From: Larkinella terrae
GTDB lineage: Bacteria > Bacteroidota > Bacteroidia > Cytophagales > Spirosomataceae
DNA length: 64,000 bases
Direction: 5' to 3'
Assembly: GCF_009668025.1 (NCBI RefSeq)
Contig: NZ_WJXZ01000001.1
Coordinates: 301,814 to 365,813, forward strand
Shown here: piece by piece, positions 42,910 through 51,382 of the stretch
How positions within the stretch are numbered: the stretch's first letter is position 1
Layout: each line of letters opens with the position of its first letter
Position numbers and translations under genes: made by a program
The notes under the pieces: generated by a model
Seen by the model: only the letters and a program-made list of their open reading frames with translations
The model's database searches: none
Told to the model about the DNA's origin: nothing

Positions 42910-43779
42910 TCAACCCCAGCTTGCTTTCTGGATGTTGTCGATGCTGATTTTGATGCTTTCCAGCGGGGGGCGCTTGCAGACGTCCTGCTCCACAAAATAG
43001 TGCTTCATTCCGGCCTCACTGGCTTTGGCAAAGATGGCGGCAAAGTCAATCGAACCCGTCCCGACTTCGGCAAATTCCTTTTCCGGCGTTTTGGCCATGT
43101 CCTTGACGTGCCAGAGCGGGAAACGACCCGGGTATTTGGCAAAATAATCGGTCGGATTCTGACCGGTTTTGCTGATCCAGTACAAATCCATTTCCATCTG
43201 GACAGTCGTATTTTTCAGAATCAGTTCATACGGCATCTGGTCGTCCACACGCTCGTTGAACTCAAAATCGTGGTTGTGGTACCCCAGCGTCATCCCGGCT
43301 TTTTTCACCACTTCCTGTCCTTTCCCCAGCAGATCGACCAGTTGTTTGTAATCGTCCGGCTTGCGTTCGTCGGGAAACAAAAAGGCAATAATCACGTATT
43401 CCTGCCCGATGGCGGCCGCATCATCCACCACCCGTTGCCAGTTGCTGGTGAGTCCGTCCATGCCTTTCACCTGCGCCGAACGCGCCGTCAGGGTGTGACC
43501 GCTGGGGGCTTTCAGGCCGTTATCTTTCAGAATTTTCAGGTATTCCGCCGGGGTTTTCCCGAAAAATTTCCCGCCGTTGTACCCAAAATTTTCGACTTCC
43601 TTATACCCCAGCTTGGCAACCTGCGCCAGGATGGGTTCAATTCCCTCTTTCTGAATCTGCTCCCGAAGTGTATAGAGTTGAAGACCAACGGGTTTAACTT
43701 TTGCCGCACAGGCATTTACTCCAAGCACCGAGAGCGCCCCGAGTCCTAACGAGGTTCCAAGAAAGTTTCTGCGATTCAT
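42910..43779 (-). CDS. Tat-exported sugar isomerase/epimerase-like TIM-barrel protein
   Basis: A 289-residue AP-endonuclease-2 / xylose-isomerase-like TIM barrel. The N-terminus MNRRNFLGTSLGLGALSVLG is a twin-arginine signal (RRNFLG) with a possible lipid-anchor Cys at 24, so the folded, perhaps metal-loaded enzyme is exported to the periplasm. Putative metal ligands lie in GYHNHDFEF, VQMEMDLYW and LWHVKDM and near the C-terminal FVEQD. Family members isomerise or epimerise sugars or act on 3-keto sugars; the substrate is unknown. It sits just upstream of the Dabb and rhamnosidase genes and downstream of the sugar dehydrogenase gene, all on one strand. Confidence 0.9.
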   Translation of the reverse strand: MNRRNFLGTSLGLGALSVLGVNACAAKVKPVGLQLYTLREQIQKEGIEPILAQVAKLGYKEVENFGYNGGKFFGKTPAEYLKILKDNGLKAPSGHTLTARSAQVKGMDGLTSNWQRVVDDAAAIGQEYVIIAFLFPDERKPDDYKQLVDLLGKGQEVVKKAGMTLGYHNHDFEFNERVDDQMPYELILKNTTVQMEMDLYWISKTGQNPTDYFAKYPGRFPLWHVKDMAKTPEKEFAEVGTGSIDFAAIFAKASEAGMKHYFVEQDVCKRPPLESIKISIDNIQKASWG

Positions 43780-43828
43780 GTTTATCTGGTTTGTTGTAAT
43801 GGATGATCTAAAACAAATTGTAGCTGAG

Positions 43829-46582
43829 TTACGGAATAAACTGCACGGTTACCGGAACAAAAAGCATCCCCTTGGCAACTTTATCATTTTTAAAAACAAA
43901 ATACAGATCGTGCGCTCCGCTGGTTGGCGTCAGTTTCGCCTTTACCATCTCAGCCTTAAACATCGCGGCCCCGGCATGTTCCCTGGCGGGAACAATCTCG
44001 TCGGTTTGCGCCACCAACGGACCCGTCGGCGAATCCAGCCGAACCTCGATTCGCCCGCCCACCGGGCTAATCTGCGACGGCGTGCTGACGGCAAAGGCCA
44101 GCTCCCGAATGCCCGTCAGGTCAAGCTGGTTGAATTTCACGTACGTATCCGACGCCTGAACAATGACGTTGGGATACGGCTGAGCGCCCATTTTAAACAG
44201 CATGATGTTCTTCGACTGGCTGTCGGCCGCGCCCATTGCCACGGTCGGATTGCGGAGCGACAGCACGGTTTCGGTCGTTTGCGCCGGTAATCCATTCGCG
44301 CCTTTATCGGTGTACGACGCCCGGAACACCAGGTTTCCTTTGGCCTGCTCATCGAGGGCGTATGTGCCCTGAATCGGCAGGGTCGGGCGGACGGTTTTCT
44401 GGTTCGACAGCGTCAGAATGTATTTCACCATTTCACCGACATCGGCCGGAGACAGTTGCGGGTGCGCCGTCATGATCGCATCGCCCCAAACGCCCCCGCC
44501 CCCTTTGATAATCTTGTTCGACAGGCTCGCTACGGCATTCGCATCGCCTTTGTACTTCCGGGCCACCTCCACAAATGCCGGGCCGACCGATTTTTTATCG
44601 ACGAAATGACACGCCTTGCAATCGCTTTTTTCCATAAGACTTTGTCCGGTGGATAAATACTCAGCTTCGGCGTATTTATGACCGGATTCGGCCGGGGCCG
44701 CGCCTTCGTCCTGATAAGCCGCCCGAACCGCCACCTGTTGGGGCAAAATGCGGCCATTCGCCAGGCTGCCATCTTCTTTGTCTGAAACCGTCACCTGGTA
44801 ATCAATCGGTTGCCCGGAAAAATAAAAACTCCGGTTGCCTTTTGTCAGCAACGAAACCTGCGGGGGCTGGTTGCCCGCCATAATCCCGATTTCCCGGGTT
44901 TCTTTCAGTCCTTTGGCGTCGGTCACGGACAAAACCGCCTTGTACTGACCCGGTTTTCTGAAGGTAAAAACCGGATTCGCTTCGTTGAGCACGACCGGCT
45001 GACCACCGGTTTTCGGACTGATTTTCCACTGATACGTGAGCGGATCACCGTCGGCGTCCTGCGTTCCGGCCGACGATAAATGCACCGTCAGCGGCACCGC
45101 ACCGGCTTTCTGATCGACGGTGGCCTGCACGGCCGGTTTGCGGTTGCCGCCGTTGTATTCGATCCGCACCAGCCGGGAATCGTCATTCTGGGTGAACCAG
45201 CCCGTCCCGTATTCCAGCACGTACAGATCGCCGTTGGGGCCAAACGCCATATCGATCGGGTGGCTCAGCGGCAGGTCAGGCAAAAACCGCTCGATGTTGG
45301 TCATATCACCTTTTTCGTCGAACGAAACCGTCAGCATCATGTCCCGCATCCACTCGAACAGGAACAGTTTACCGTTGTAATAGTCGGGAAAAGGTCGTTT
45401 CGCGTTCGGAAAATCGGACTTGTAATAAACCGGTCCGGCCATCGCGCTGCGACCACCGCTGCCCATGATCGGAAACTTTTTGCTTTCGGAGGCCGGATAC
45501 GAAATCAACGCCGGTTGGGCCGCCGGTAAGTCCCGCAAACCGGTGTTGTTCGGCGATTCGTTGACCGGATGCGCCGGATCGAAAACCGGTCCGGATTTGT
45601 TGGTGGCGAAATCCACCTCGTTGTAGGCTTTGTTGGCACCCACAAAATAGGGCCAGCCGAAATTTCCCGGCTTTTTGGCCTGATTGTATTCATCCTCGGC
45701 CGTTGGTCCGACATTGACCGAATCGACACCGGCGTCGGGCCCTACATCGCCCCAATACAAATAACCGGTGTGTTTATCGACCGAAATCCGGTACGGGTTG
45801 CGGTGGCCCATCGTGTAAATTTCGGGGCGCGTTTTCGGAGTTCCTTTCGGGAAAAGGTTGCCGTCGGGAATGGTGTACGAACCGTCGGCTTCGGGATGGA
45901 TGCGGAGCACTTTACCCCGCAGATCGTTGGTATTTCCGGAGGATTTCTGGGCATCCCAGGGGCCGCGGCCCGGCCGCTCGTCGATGGGGGCGTAAAGCGT
46001 TGCGCGCGGGCTGGTGTTGTCGCCCGTCGACAGATACAGATTACCATCGCGGTCCCAGTCGATGGAGCCGCCCGTGTGGCAGCACTGTTCGCGCTGGGTG
46101 ATCACCTCCAGCAATACCTTTTTCGACGCCAGCACCAGTTCATCCCCGCGCAGTTCGTACCGCGTCAGAATATTCTTATCGACTCCGGGTTCGGAATAAA
46201 AAAGGTAAATCCAATGATTCTGATTAAACTTCGGGTCCAGATTAAGTCCCAGCAAACCGTCTTCCGCTTCCGTTTCAACGCCTTCCTTGTCCTTGTATTT
46301 GGTACTGACCGGAATGGTCGCAATCGTTTTGAGCTGCTTCGTCGCGGGCGTATATAGGCGAACCGCCCCGTGCCGTTCGATGAACAAAACCCGCTCATCG
46401 GGCAAAACCGCCATTTCCATCGGCTCATTCAGTTTTTCAGCCAGCACCACTTTGGTAAAGCGATTGGGTTCGGGAGCTTCTCCGCCAAAAGTCCGCAGGG
46501 GCCGTGCCGAATACGCCCACAATCCAATCGCGCCCACGCCCAAACTTAAAACCAGAACGGTTGATTTTAGTGAAGAAATCAT
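43829..46582 (-). CDS. PQQ-dependent sugar dehydrogenase with PKD, cytochrome c and CBM6-like domains
   Basis: A 917-residue exported protein. An N-terminal hydrophobic segment (about residues 7-25) precedes a soluble-glucose-dehydrogenase-like six-bladed propeller (about 40-480; EDGLLGLNLDPKFNQN, LRGKVLRIHPEADGSY, GHRNPYRIS, NFGWPYFVG). A PKD domain follows (about 485-570; DADGDPLTYQWK), then a c-type cytochrome with CKACH at 655-659, and a CBM6-like beta-sandwich (about 765-917). It should oxidise a sugar and pass electrons through its own heme to the respiratory chain. The substrate is unknown and PQQ binding is inferred from the fold. It is the distal gene from the divergent NUDIX-like regulator gene, 95 bp away. 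Confidence 0.9.
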   Translation of the reverse strand: MISSLKSTVLVLSLGVGAIGLWAYSARPLRTFGGEAPEPNRFTKVVLAEKLNEPMEMAVLPDERVLFIERHGAVRLYTPATKQLKTIATIPVSTKYKDKEGVETEAEDGLLGLNLDPKFNQNHWIYLFYSEPGVDKNILTRYELRGDELVLASKKVLLEVITQREQCCHTGGSIDWDRDGNLYLSTGDNTSPRATLYAPIDERPGRGPWDAQKSSGNTNDLRGKVLRIHPEADGSYTIPDGNLFPKGTPKTRPEIYTMGHRNPYRISVDKHTGYLYWGDVGPDAGVDSVNVGPTAEDEYNQAKKPGNFGWPYFVGANKAYNEVDFATNKSGPVFDPAHPVNESPNNTGLRDLPAAQPALISYPASESKKFPIMGSGGRSAMAGPVYYKSDFPNAKRPFPDYYNGKLFLFEWMRDMMLTVSFDEKGDMTNIERFLPDLPLSHPIDMAFGPNGDLYVLEYGTGWFTQNDDSRLVRIEYNGGNRKPAVQATVDQKAGAVPLTVHLSSAGTQDADGDPLTYQWKISPKTGGQPVVLNEANPVFTFRKPGQYKAVLSVTDAKGLKETREIGIMAGNQPPQVSLLTKGNRSFYFSGQPIDYQVTVSDKEDGSLANGRILPQQVAVRAAYQDEGAAPAESGHKYAEAEYLSTGQSLMEKSDCKACHFVDKKSVGPAFVEVARKYKGDANAVASLSNKIIKGGGGVWGDAIMTAHPQLSPADVGEMVKYILTLSNQKTVRPTLPIQGTYALDEQAKGNLVFRASYTDKGANGLPAQTTETVLSLRNPTVAMGAADSQSKNIMLFKMGAQPYPNVIVQASDTYVKFNQLDLTGIRELAFAVSTPSQISPVGGRIEVRLDSPTGPLVAQTDEIVPAREHAGAAMFKAEMVKAKLTPTSGAHDLYFVFKNDKVAKGMLFVPVTVQFIP

Positions 46583-46610
46583 TGGTTTCTGCTATTAATG
46601 CGTATTTTTA

Positions 46611-46652
46611 ACACAATGATACAGTATTTTTTCATTGTGTCTATCTTACACA
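46611..46652. promoter_or_regulatory. Inverted repeats in the divergent promoter of the regulator
   Basis: ACACAATGA (46611-46619) and TCATTGTGT (46632-46640) form a perfect 9-bp inverted repeat with a 12-bp spacer. The right arm partly overlaps a second one, TGTGT (46636-46640) to ACACA (46648-46652). Both lie in the 95-bp gap between the PQQ dehydrogenase gene and the NUDIX-like regulator gene, where the regulator would be expected to bind. Function inferred. Confidence 0.5.
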
Positions 46653-46677
46653 CTATAAATAATTTAATTTTTTCAGC

Positions 46678-47451
46678 ATGGAGTCCAGAAAAGAGGCTGA
46701 TTTACTGACCAAATGGGATGGCAGCGCGTTTGTCCCCCACGTTTCGATTGATCTCGTCATTTTCGGTTTCCACGACGGCCAGTTGAAAGTGCTGCTGCTG
46801 CACTGGCGAACGGGAACGGACTGGCTCCTGCCGAGCGGTTTTATTCACCACGACGAAAACATGGACGACGCGGCCCACCGGAGTTTGCAGGAGCGCACCG
46901 GTTTGCAGGCGGTTTTTCTGCAGCAGTTCCACACCTTCGGCGAAGCCGTTCGGTTCAAGCATTTTACGAAACAGGAAACGATGATCCGGCTCGGTTTTCC
47001 GGGCGATATTGACGAACCGCTGTTCCGGCGGCACGTCTCGATCGGGTATTATGCGCTGGTGGAATTTTCGGAGGTGGTGCCCACGCCCGACCAGTTTACG
47101 GACGAATGCCGCTGGTGGGACGTTGATGAGGTACCGCCCCTGCTGTTCGATCACAACGACATGATCAAACTGGCGCTGAAAACGCTCCGGCGGCAGCTCA
47201 GCTACCAGCCCATCGGCTACAATTTATTGCCCGAAAAATTCACGATGCCCGAGTTACAGCGGTTGTACGAAACCATTCTGGGCCAGCCCCTCGACCGCCG
47301 GAATTTCCAGAAACGGGTGTTAGGCTACGATATTCTGGAACGATTGGAAGAACGAAAAACCGGTGGCGCCCACAAAGCCCCGTACCTGTACCGCTTCGAT
47401 AAAGCCAGGTATGAGAAAGTCCTGGAAGATGGAATGAGTTTTGTAGGCTGA
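46678..47451 (+). CDS. NUDIX-domain transcriptional regulator (NrtR/AraR-like)
   Basis: A 257-residue protein with a NUDIX domain (about 20-165) and a winged-helix C-terminus (about 175-250; MPELQRLYETILGQPLDRRN, FQKRVLGYDILERLEER). The NUDIX box at 54-76 reads GFIHHDENMDDAAHRSLQER, so the usual Arg-Glu pair is Arg68-Ser69 and the second Glu is Arg73; hydrolysis is unlikely and a ligand-sensing role is expected. In Bacteroidota such NUDIX regulators control arabinose and other sugar genes. It is divergent from the PQQ sugar dehydrogenase gene, with inverted repeats in the shared promoter, so that gene cluster is its likely target. The sensed sugar is unknown. Confidence 0.9.
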   Translation: MESRKEADLLTKWDGSAFVPHVSIDLVIFGFHDGQLKVLLLHWRTGTDWLLPSGFIHHDENMDDAAHRSLQERTGLQAVFLQQFHTFGEAVRFKHFTKQETMIRLGFPGDIDEPLFRRHVSIGYYALVEFSEVVPTPDQFTDECRWWDVDEVPPLLFDHNDMIKLALKTLRRQLSYQPIGYNLLPEKFTMPELQRLYETILGQPLDRRNFQKRVLGYDILERLEERKTGGAHKAPYLYRFDKARYEKVLEDGMSFVG

Positions 47452-47483
47452 GGTAGCGTCCAGAGGAACGGCGACTTTTCACT

Positions 47484-48629
47484 TCAAAAACCGGTCACAG
47501 CCGCCTGATCCGGTTTCTCTTTTTTTCGGCCACTCCACGGCCAGAAGCGGTTAGCCGTTTGCAGCCCACGGGCGTAGCGACGTTCCACGAACTGAAATAG
47601 CAACATGGCCGCGAACAGGCAAACCGGAAACATCAGCAGGCGGGTTACGGCGCCGTACAGCAGGTTTCGACCCGGCAAAAAGTTCGATACGGCAAAGTTG
47701 AGCAGGTGAATCACCGAGACATGGGTGAGAAACAGCGAAAAAGAACGCTCGCCCAACCAGACGAATAAGGGGCGTTCAAACAACCGCTTCAGGCGGTTTT
47801 CCTGGAACATCAGGACGATCATTCCCGCATACACCAGACCACAGCCTGCATATCCAAAGGGCAAAAAGAACCAGGAAGCCGCAATTAACAGAATCCCCGC
47901 CAGAATGAACAACACAGCTTCTTTCGGATTACTGTCGGAAGCGGCCAGGTATACGCCCAGCAGAAAACAGATGGGGTAATCGATGAACTTGTAGAAGATA
48001 AGCCGGGTGGCGTGGTAGGAATAGATATGAGGGTGAGTGGCGTCCAGATATACCTGTGCGCAGGTGGTGAGTAGCAGCGTCAGGGTGATGAGTAGCCATA
48101 GCCTGCGATACGAAAACCGCCGGGCGGCCGCGAATCGGTGGATAATGACGGGCACCAGGATGTAAAACAAGATTTCAATCTGCAGGCTCCACCAGGCGAT
48201 GTTGAAATAGACCCCGTCGAAGTTGAAGATGAATGCCTGCTCGACCAGTTCGCGGAAGGAAAAGGGCAAAAGTTCCTCCGAATACCAGGTTGGAAAAGCG
48301 AGAATCACCCAGACGACAGCCGCCCCGAACACCAGTGCTGCGGCATAAGGCGGATAAATGCGCCGGAACCGCCGGTAATAGAAGTTCTTCACGTCCAGCC
48401 TGCGCCCGGAACGCAGGTAGGGCCGCAGCAGCACCACGCCACTCAGCACAAAGAACAGTTCCACGCCCGATTGCGTGAAGGTAAGCAGCAAAAAACCGGG
48501 TACCGACCAGCCGTGCTGGTCGAGGAAAGCGACAATATGAGTCGTAAAAGTATGATGGATGACGATCAGCAGCGAGGCAATACCGCGCAGCCCGTCGAGG
48601 AAATGAAATCGTTCCGTGTTGGATGGCAT
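47484..48629 (-). CDS. Acyltransferase 3 family membrane protein
   Basis: A 381-residue membrane protein with about ten helices. The N-terminal motif FHFLDGLRGIASLLIVIHH, with the conserved Arg and paired His, matches the Acyl_transf_3 (OafA/YrhL) family, and SGVVLLRPYLRSG and FYYRRFRRIYPPY are also typical. These proteins transfer acetyl or other acyl groups onto surface sugars such as O-antigen or exopolysaccharide. The start MPSNTER at 48629 is chosen because longer starts add a non-conserved leader. It converges with the NUDIX regulator gene, 33 bp apart. Confidence 0.9.
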   Translation of the reverse strand: MPSNTERFHFLDGLRGIASLLIVIHHTFTTHIVAFLDQHGWSVPGFLLLTFTQSGVELFFVLSGVVLLRPYLRSGRRLDVKNFYYRRFRRIYPPYAAALVFGAAVVWVILAFPTWYSEELLPFSFRELVEQAFIFNFDGVYFNIAWWSLQIEILFYILVPVIIHRFAAARRFSYRRLWLLITLTLLLTTCAQVYLDATHPHIYSYHATRLIFYKFIDYPICFLLGVYLAASDSNPKEAVLFILAGILLIAASWFFLPFGYAGCGLVYAGMIVLMFQENRLKRLFERPLFVWLGERSFSLFLTHVSVIHLLNFAVSNFLPGRNLLYGAVTRLLMFPVCLFAAMLLFQFVERRYARGLQTANRFWPWSGRKKEKPDQAAVTGF

Positions 48630-48788
48630 GAATACGTAATGGATGGGCAAGCCTTTTTTGACTCCGTTGACAATCGTAGAAATGGCTACAAAAGTCATGC
48701 TCCATTTTTCGGTATTCAGAATAAGTGGAATGTCAGGTGTTCCGTGGTGTGAAGAACCTGCTTATGGCCCCAAAAGTGGCCCGCTGCG

Positions 48789-49793
48789 TTACGGCAGATA
48801 CGGTTTTCCAACCACCAGTTTGTCGCCCGAAAAGTCTACTTCGAATAAATGAGGGTAGCGCATCGTCCGGCCGTTGACGCTTTTATGGCTGTGCACGGAC
48901 ATCAGCCATTTGCCCTCCAGCGTCTTGAACAGCATACCGTGGCCGTAATTCGGGGGCGTAATCGGTTCTTTTTCCTGTACCCAGGGACCATCCAGCGTGC
49001 CACTTTTTGAGTAGGCAACGCCCTGCGTGTACACGTCGTAGATCCAACTGGTCCAGATCATGCCCAGCCGACCGGTTCCGGTGCGGAAGAGCCAGGGACC
49101 GTCAGTCACTTTGTTCGGTGCAATCTTGGCTTTGTCTTTCGAATTTTCCCGGCTCCACGGGCTGTCGCTGGCCCGAAAAAGCAGTTTGCTTTCGCCAACC
49201 GAACCGCTTAAATCCGGCTTCAGCTCAATCTTTTCGATGGTTCCATTGAGGTTCTGCAGCCATTCGTAGCAATACACCATGTACGGTTTTCCGTCAGTAT
49301 CGACCCAAAAAGTACCGTCCAGCGTCGGTTTATCGGCGGGCAAATACATCGGATCTTTCATTGGCACGTACGGCCCCTCAGCTTTGTCGCTGACCAACAC
49401 GTGGCTGGCCCGGCGCTCAATGATGTTTTCGCCAACCGTGTCAATTTTCACCGCCCGGTTGGTGAAGGTGGCAAAGTAGTAGTATTTGTCCTTGTACTGG
49501 TGCAGTTCGGCGGCCCAGATCATCGGCATAGGTCCCATCCAGGAGTTGGGATCCGTCTGCGCGATGGCAACCGGGCCGGTCCATTTTTTCAGATCTTTGC
49601 TTTTCCAAAGCATACCGCCGGTACCGGTCATGTAGTAAGTGGCGTTTTTTTTATCCGCCAGAATACACGGGTCACTCAGGCGAATGGAATCCAGGGGAAC
49701 GTCCTGCCGAAATACCGGCACCCGGTTTTGCGAAAAACCGGAGGTCAGCGCACCGACAATCGATACAGCCAGCAAGAACGCTTTTTTTACCAT
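48789..49793 (-). CDS. Secreted GH43-family glycoside hydrolase
   Basis: A 334-residue enzyme with a signal peptide ending at TSGFSQ. A single five-bladed GH43 domain is present: base Asp in IRLSDPCILADKKNATYYM, an IWAAELHQYKDKYYYFAT stretch, TLDGTFWVDTDGKPYM for the pKa-setting Asp, and VTDGPWLFRTGTGRLGMIW near residue 229. Asp231 of the TDGPW motif stands where many GH43 members have Glu; this is probably normal for its subfamily rather than a lesion, but it should be compared. Likely substrates are arabinose- or xylose-containing side chains of plant polysaccharides. The ATG at 49793 is preferred for its signal peptide. Confidence 0.87.
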   Translation of the reverse strand: MVKKAFLLAVSIVGALTSGFSQNRVPVFRQDVPLDSIRLSDPCILADKKNATYYMTGTGGMLWKSKDLKKWTGPVAIAQTDPNSWMGPMPMIWAAELHQYKDKYYYFATFTNRAVKIDTVGENIIERRASHVLVSDKAEGPYVPMKDPMYLPADKPTLDGTFWVDTDGKPYMVYCYEWLQNLNGTIEKIELKPDLSGSVGESKLLFRASDSPWSRENSKDKAKIAPNKVTDGPWLFRTGTGRLGMIWTSWIYDVYTQGVAYSKSGTLDGPWVQEKEPITPPNYGHGMLFKTLEGKWLMSVHSHKSVNGRTMRYPHLFEVDFSGDKLVVGKPYLP

Positions 49794-49819
49794 TGACTTT
49801 TGATTCAGACATTCAAGGC

Positions 49820-49854
49820 TCAAACCTATCAGGTCTTCGAGACCTGATAGGTTT
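49820..49854. repeat. Perfect 16-3-16 palindrome
   Basis: CAAACCTATCAGGTCT (49820-49835), loop TCG, AGACCTGATAGGTTTG (49839-49854). It lies between the DUF1501 stop and the GH43 start and could end transcription of the DUF1501 unit. On each strand the outer arm also reads TAGGTTTG, which fits the TAnnTTTG promoter box. Confidence 0.75.
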
Positions 49855-49881
49855 GATAGTCAGCATACCGTAATCGAATCG

Positions 49882-51378
49882 CTACGCCAAAACCGGTTTG
49901 ACGACCTTCCCCGCCACGTCCGTCAGCCGGAACGGGCGACCCTGAAACTGGTACGTCAGCTTGGAATGATCGAAGCCGAGCAGGTGCAGAATCGTGGCCT
50001 GCAGGTCGTGCACGTGGACTTTGTCTTTCACGGCATAATACCCGATCGGGTCGGTTTCGCCGTAACTAAAACCGCGTTTCGCACCGCCACCGGCCATCCA
50101 GACCGTGAACGCATCCAGGTGGTGGTCGCGGCCCATGAACGGCAGCGTCTGGCCGTCGCGGTTTTCCTGCATCGGCGTGCGGCCAAATTCACCGCCCCAA
50201 ACCACCAGCGTTTCGTCGAGCAAACCGCGCTGTTTCAAATCCTTCAGCAAAGCCGTTACGGCCTGATCGGAAGCAGTGCATTTATCGCGCAAACCGGTTT
50301 CAATCGAACCGTCCTTGCTGGTGCCGTGTGTGTCCCAACCCCAGTCGAACAACTGCACAAACCGTACCCCACGTTCTACCAACCGTCTTGCCAGCAAGCA
50401 GTTACGCGCAAACGAACCTTTGTTCGGGTCGACGCCATAGGAATTCAGAATGTATTCGGGTTCGCTCTTGATGTCCATCGCATCCGGCACCGACATCTGC
50501 ATCTTGAACGCCATTTCGTACTGCGAAATCCGGGTCAGAATTTCCGGATCTTTCACGTCCTCGTACTGCTGACGGTTCACTTCATTGATGGCTTCGATGG
50601 TTTGCTTCCGAATGTCGCGGTTCATGCCCTGCGGATCGGAAACGTACAAAACCGGGTCGCCGTCGGTGCGGCACTGCACGCCCTGATAAACCGTCGGCAG
50701 AAAACCGCTGCCCCAGACCGACTTACCCGCATCCGGTTGTTTACCACCCGACGCCAGCACGATAAATCCCGGTAAATTATCATTTTCGGAACCCAACCCG
50801 TACGTCACCCAGGAGCCAATGCTGGGGCGGCCCAGCCGGGCGGCACCGGTGTGCATCAGCAACTGCGCCGGAGCGTGGTTGAACTGGTCGGTGTGCATCG
50901 ATTTGATGAACGTGATCTCGTCGGCGACGGTCTGCAAATGCGGCAGGTAATCGGAAATCCAGGCACCCGACTGGCCGTGTTGCGCAAACTTGCCCTGCGG
51001 CCCGAGCATCTTCGGAACGCCCCGGATGAACGCGAATTTCTTGCCTTCCAGCAACTCCTGCGGACAGTCTTTGCCGTGGTATTTCACCAGTTCCGGTTTG
51101 TAGTCGAACAGCTCCAGCTGCGACGGCGAACCGGCCATGTGGATGTAAATCACTCGTTTAGCCTTCGGCGAAAACTGCGATGGACGGGGCGTCATCGGCT
51201 CGCCCGATTGCGACGGAGCGGCCGCCGTTTGCGCTGTTTTCTTATCGAAAAAACCGCAACTGGTCAGCGCCGAACCCAACGCCATCGCACCTAGCCCCGT
51301 GGTGCAGGTGTGCAAAAAATGCCGCCGGGTTTCGCGTTGCAAAGCCGCTTCCTGAAGTTCTTTAAGGAGTTTGTTCAT
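49882..51378 (-). CDS. DUF1501 protein (Tat-exported, alkaline-phosphatase-superfamily-like)
   Basis: A 498-residue protein of the DUF1501 family, related to sulfatases and alkaline phosphatases. It has a Tat-like signal (TRRHFLHTC near residue 17, with a lipobox-like LTSC) and family motifs ARRLVERGVRFVQLFDWGWD, VVWGGEFGRTP and FMGRDHHLDAFTVWMAGGG, the last two being metal-ligand regions. The gene lies 4 bp downstream of the DUF1549/DUF1553 gene on the same strand, the usual pairing; the pair is best known from Planctomycetes. Activity and substrate are unknown; sulfated or phosphorylated glycans are possible because carbohydrate genes surround it. Confidence 0.92.
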   Translation of the reverse strand: MNKLLKELQEAALQRETRRHFLHTCTTGLGAMALGSALTSCGFFDKKTAQTAAAPSQSGEPMTPRPSQFSPKAKRVIYIHMAGSPSQLELFDYKPELVKYHGKDCPQELLEGKKFAFIRGVPKMLGPQGKFAQHGQSGAWISDYLPHLQTVADEITFIKSMHTDQFNHAPAQLLMHTGAARLGRPSIGSWVTYGLGSENDNLPGFIVLASGGKQPDAGKSVWGSGFLPTVYQGVQCRTDGDPVLYVSDPQGMNRDIRKQTIEAINEVNRQQYEDVKDPEILTRISQYEMAFKMQMSVPDAMDIKSEPEYILNSYGVDPNKGSFARNCLLARRLVERGVRFVQLFDWGWDTHGTSKDGSIETGLRDKCTASDQAVTALLKDLKQRGLLDETLVVWGGEFGRTPMQENRDGQTLPFMGRDHHLDAFTVWMAGGGAKRGFSYGETDPIGYYAVKDKVHVHDLQATILHLLGFDHSKLTYQFQGRPFRLTDVAGKVVKPVLA

Positions 51379-51382
51379 CGGT

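Noticed and set aside
26651-49793. Classical polysaccharide utilisation locus with SusC/SusD
   Set aside because: Several carbohydrate enzymes are present but no TonB-dependent SusC-like or SusD-like gene is encoded in the window.
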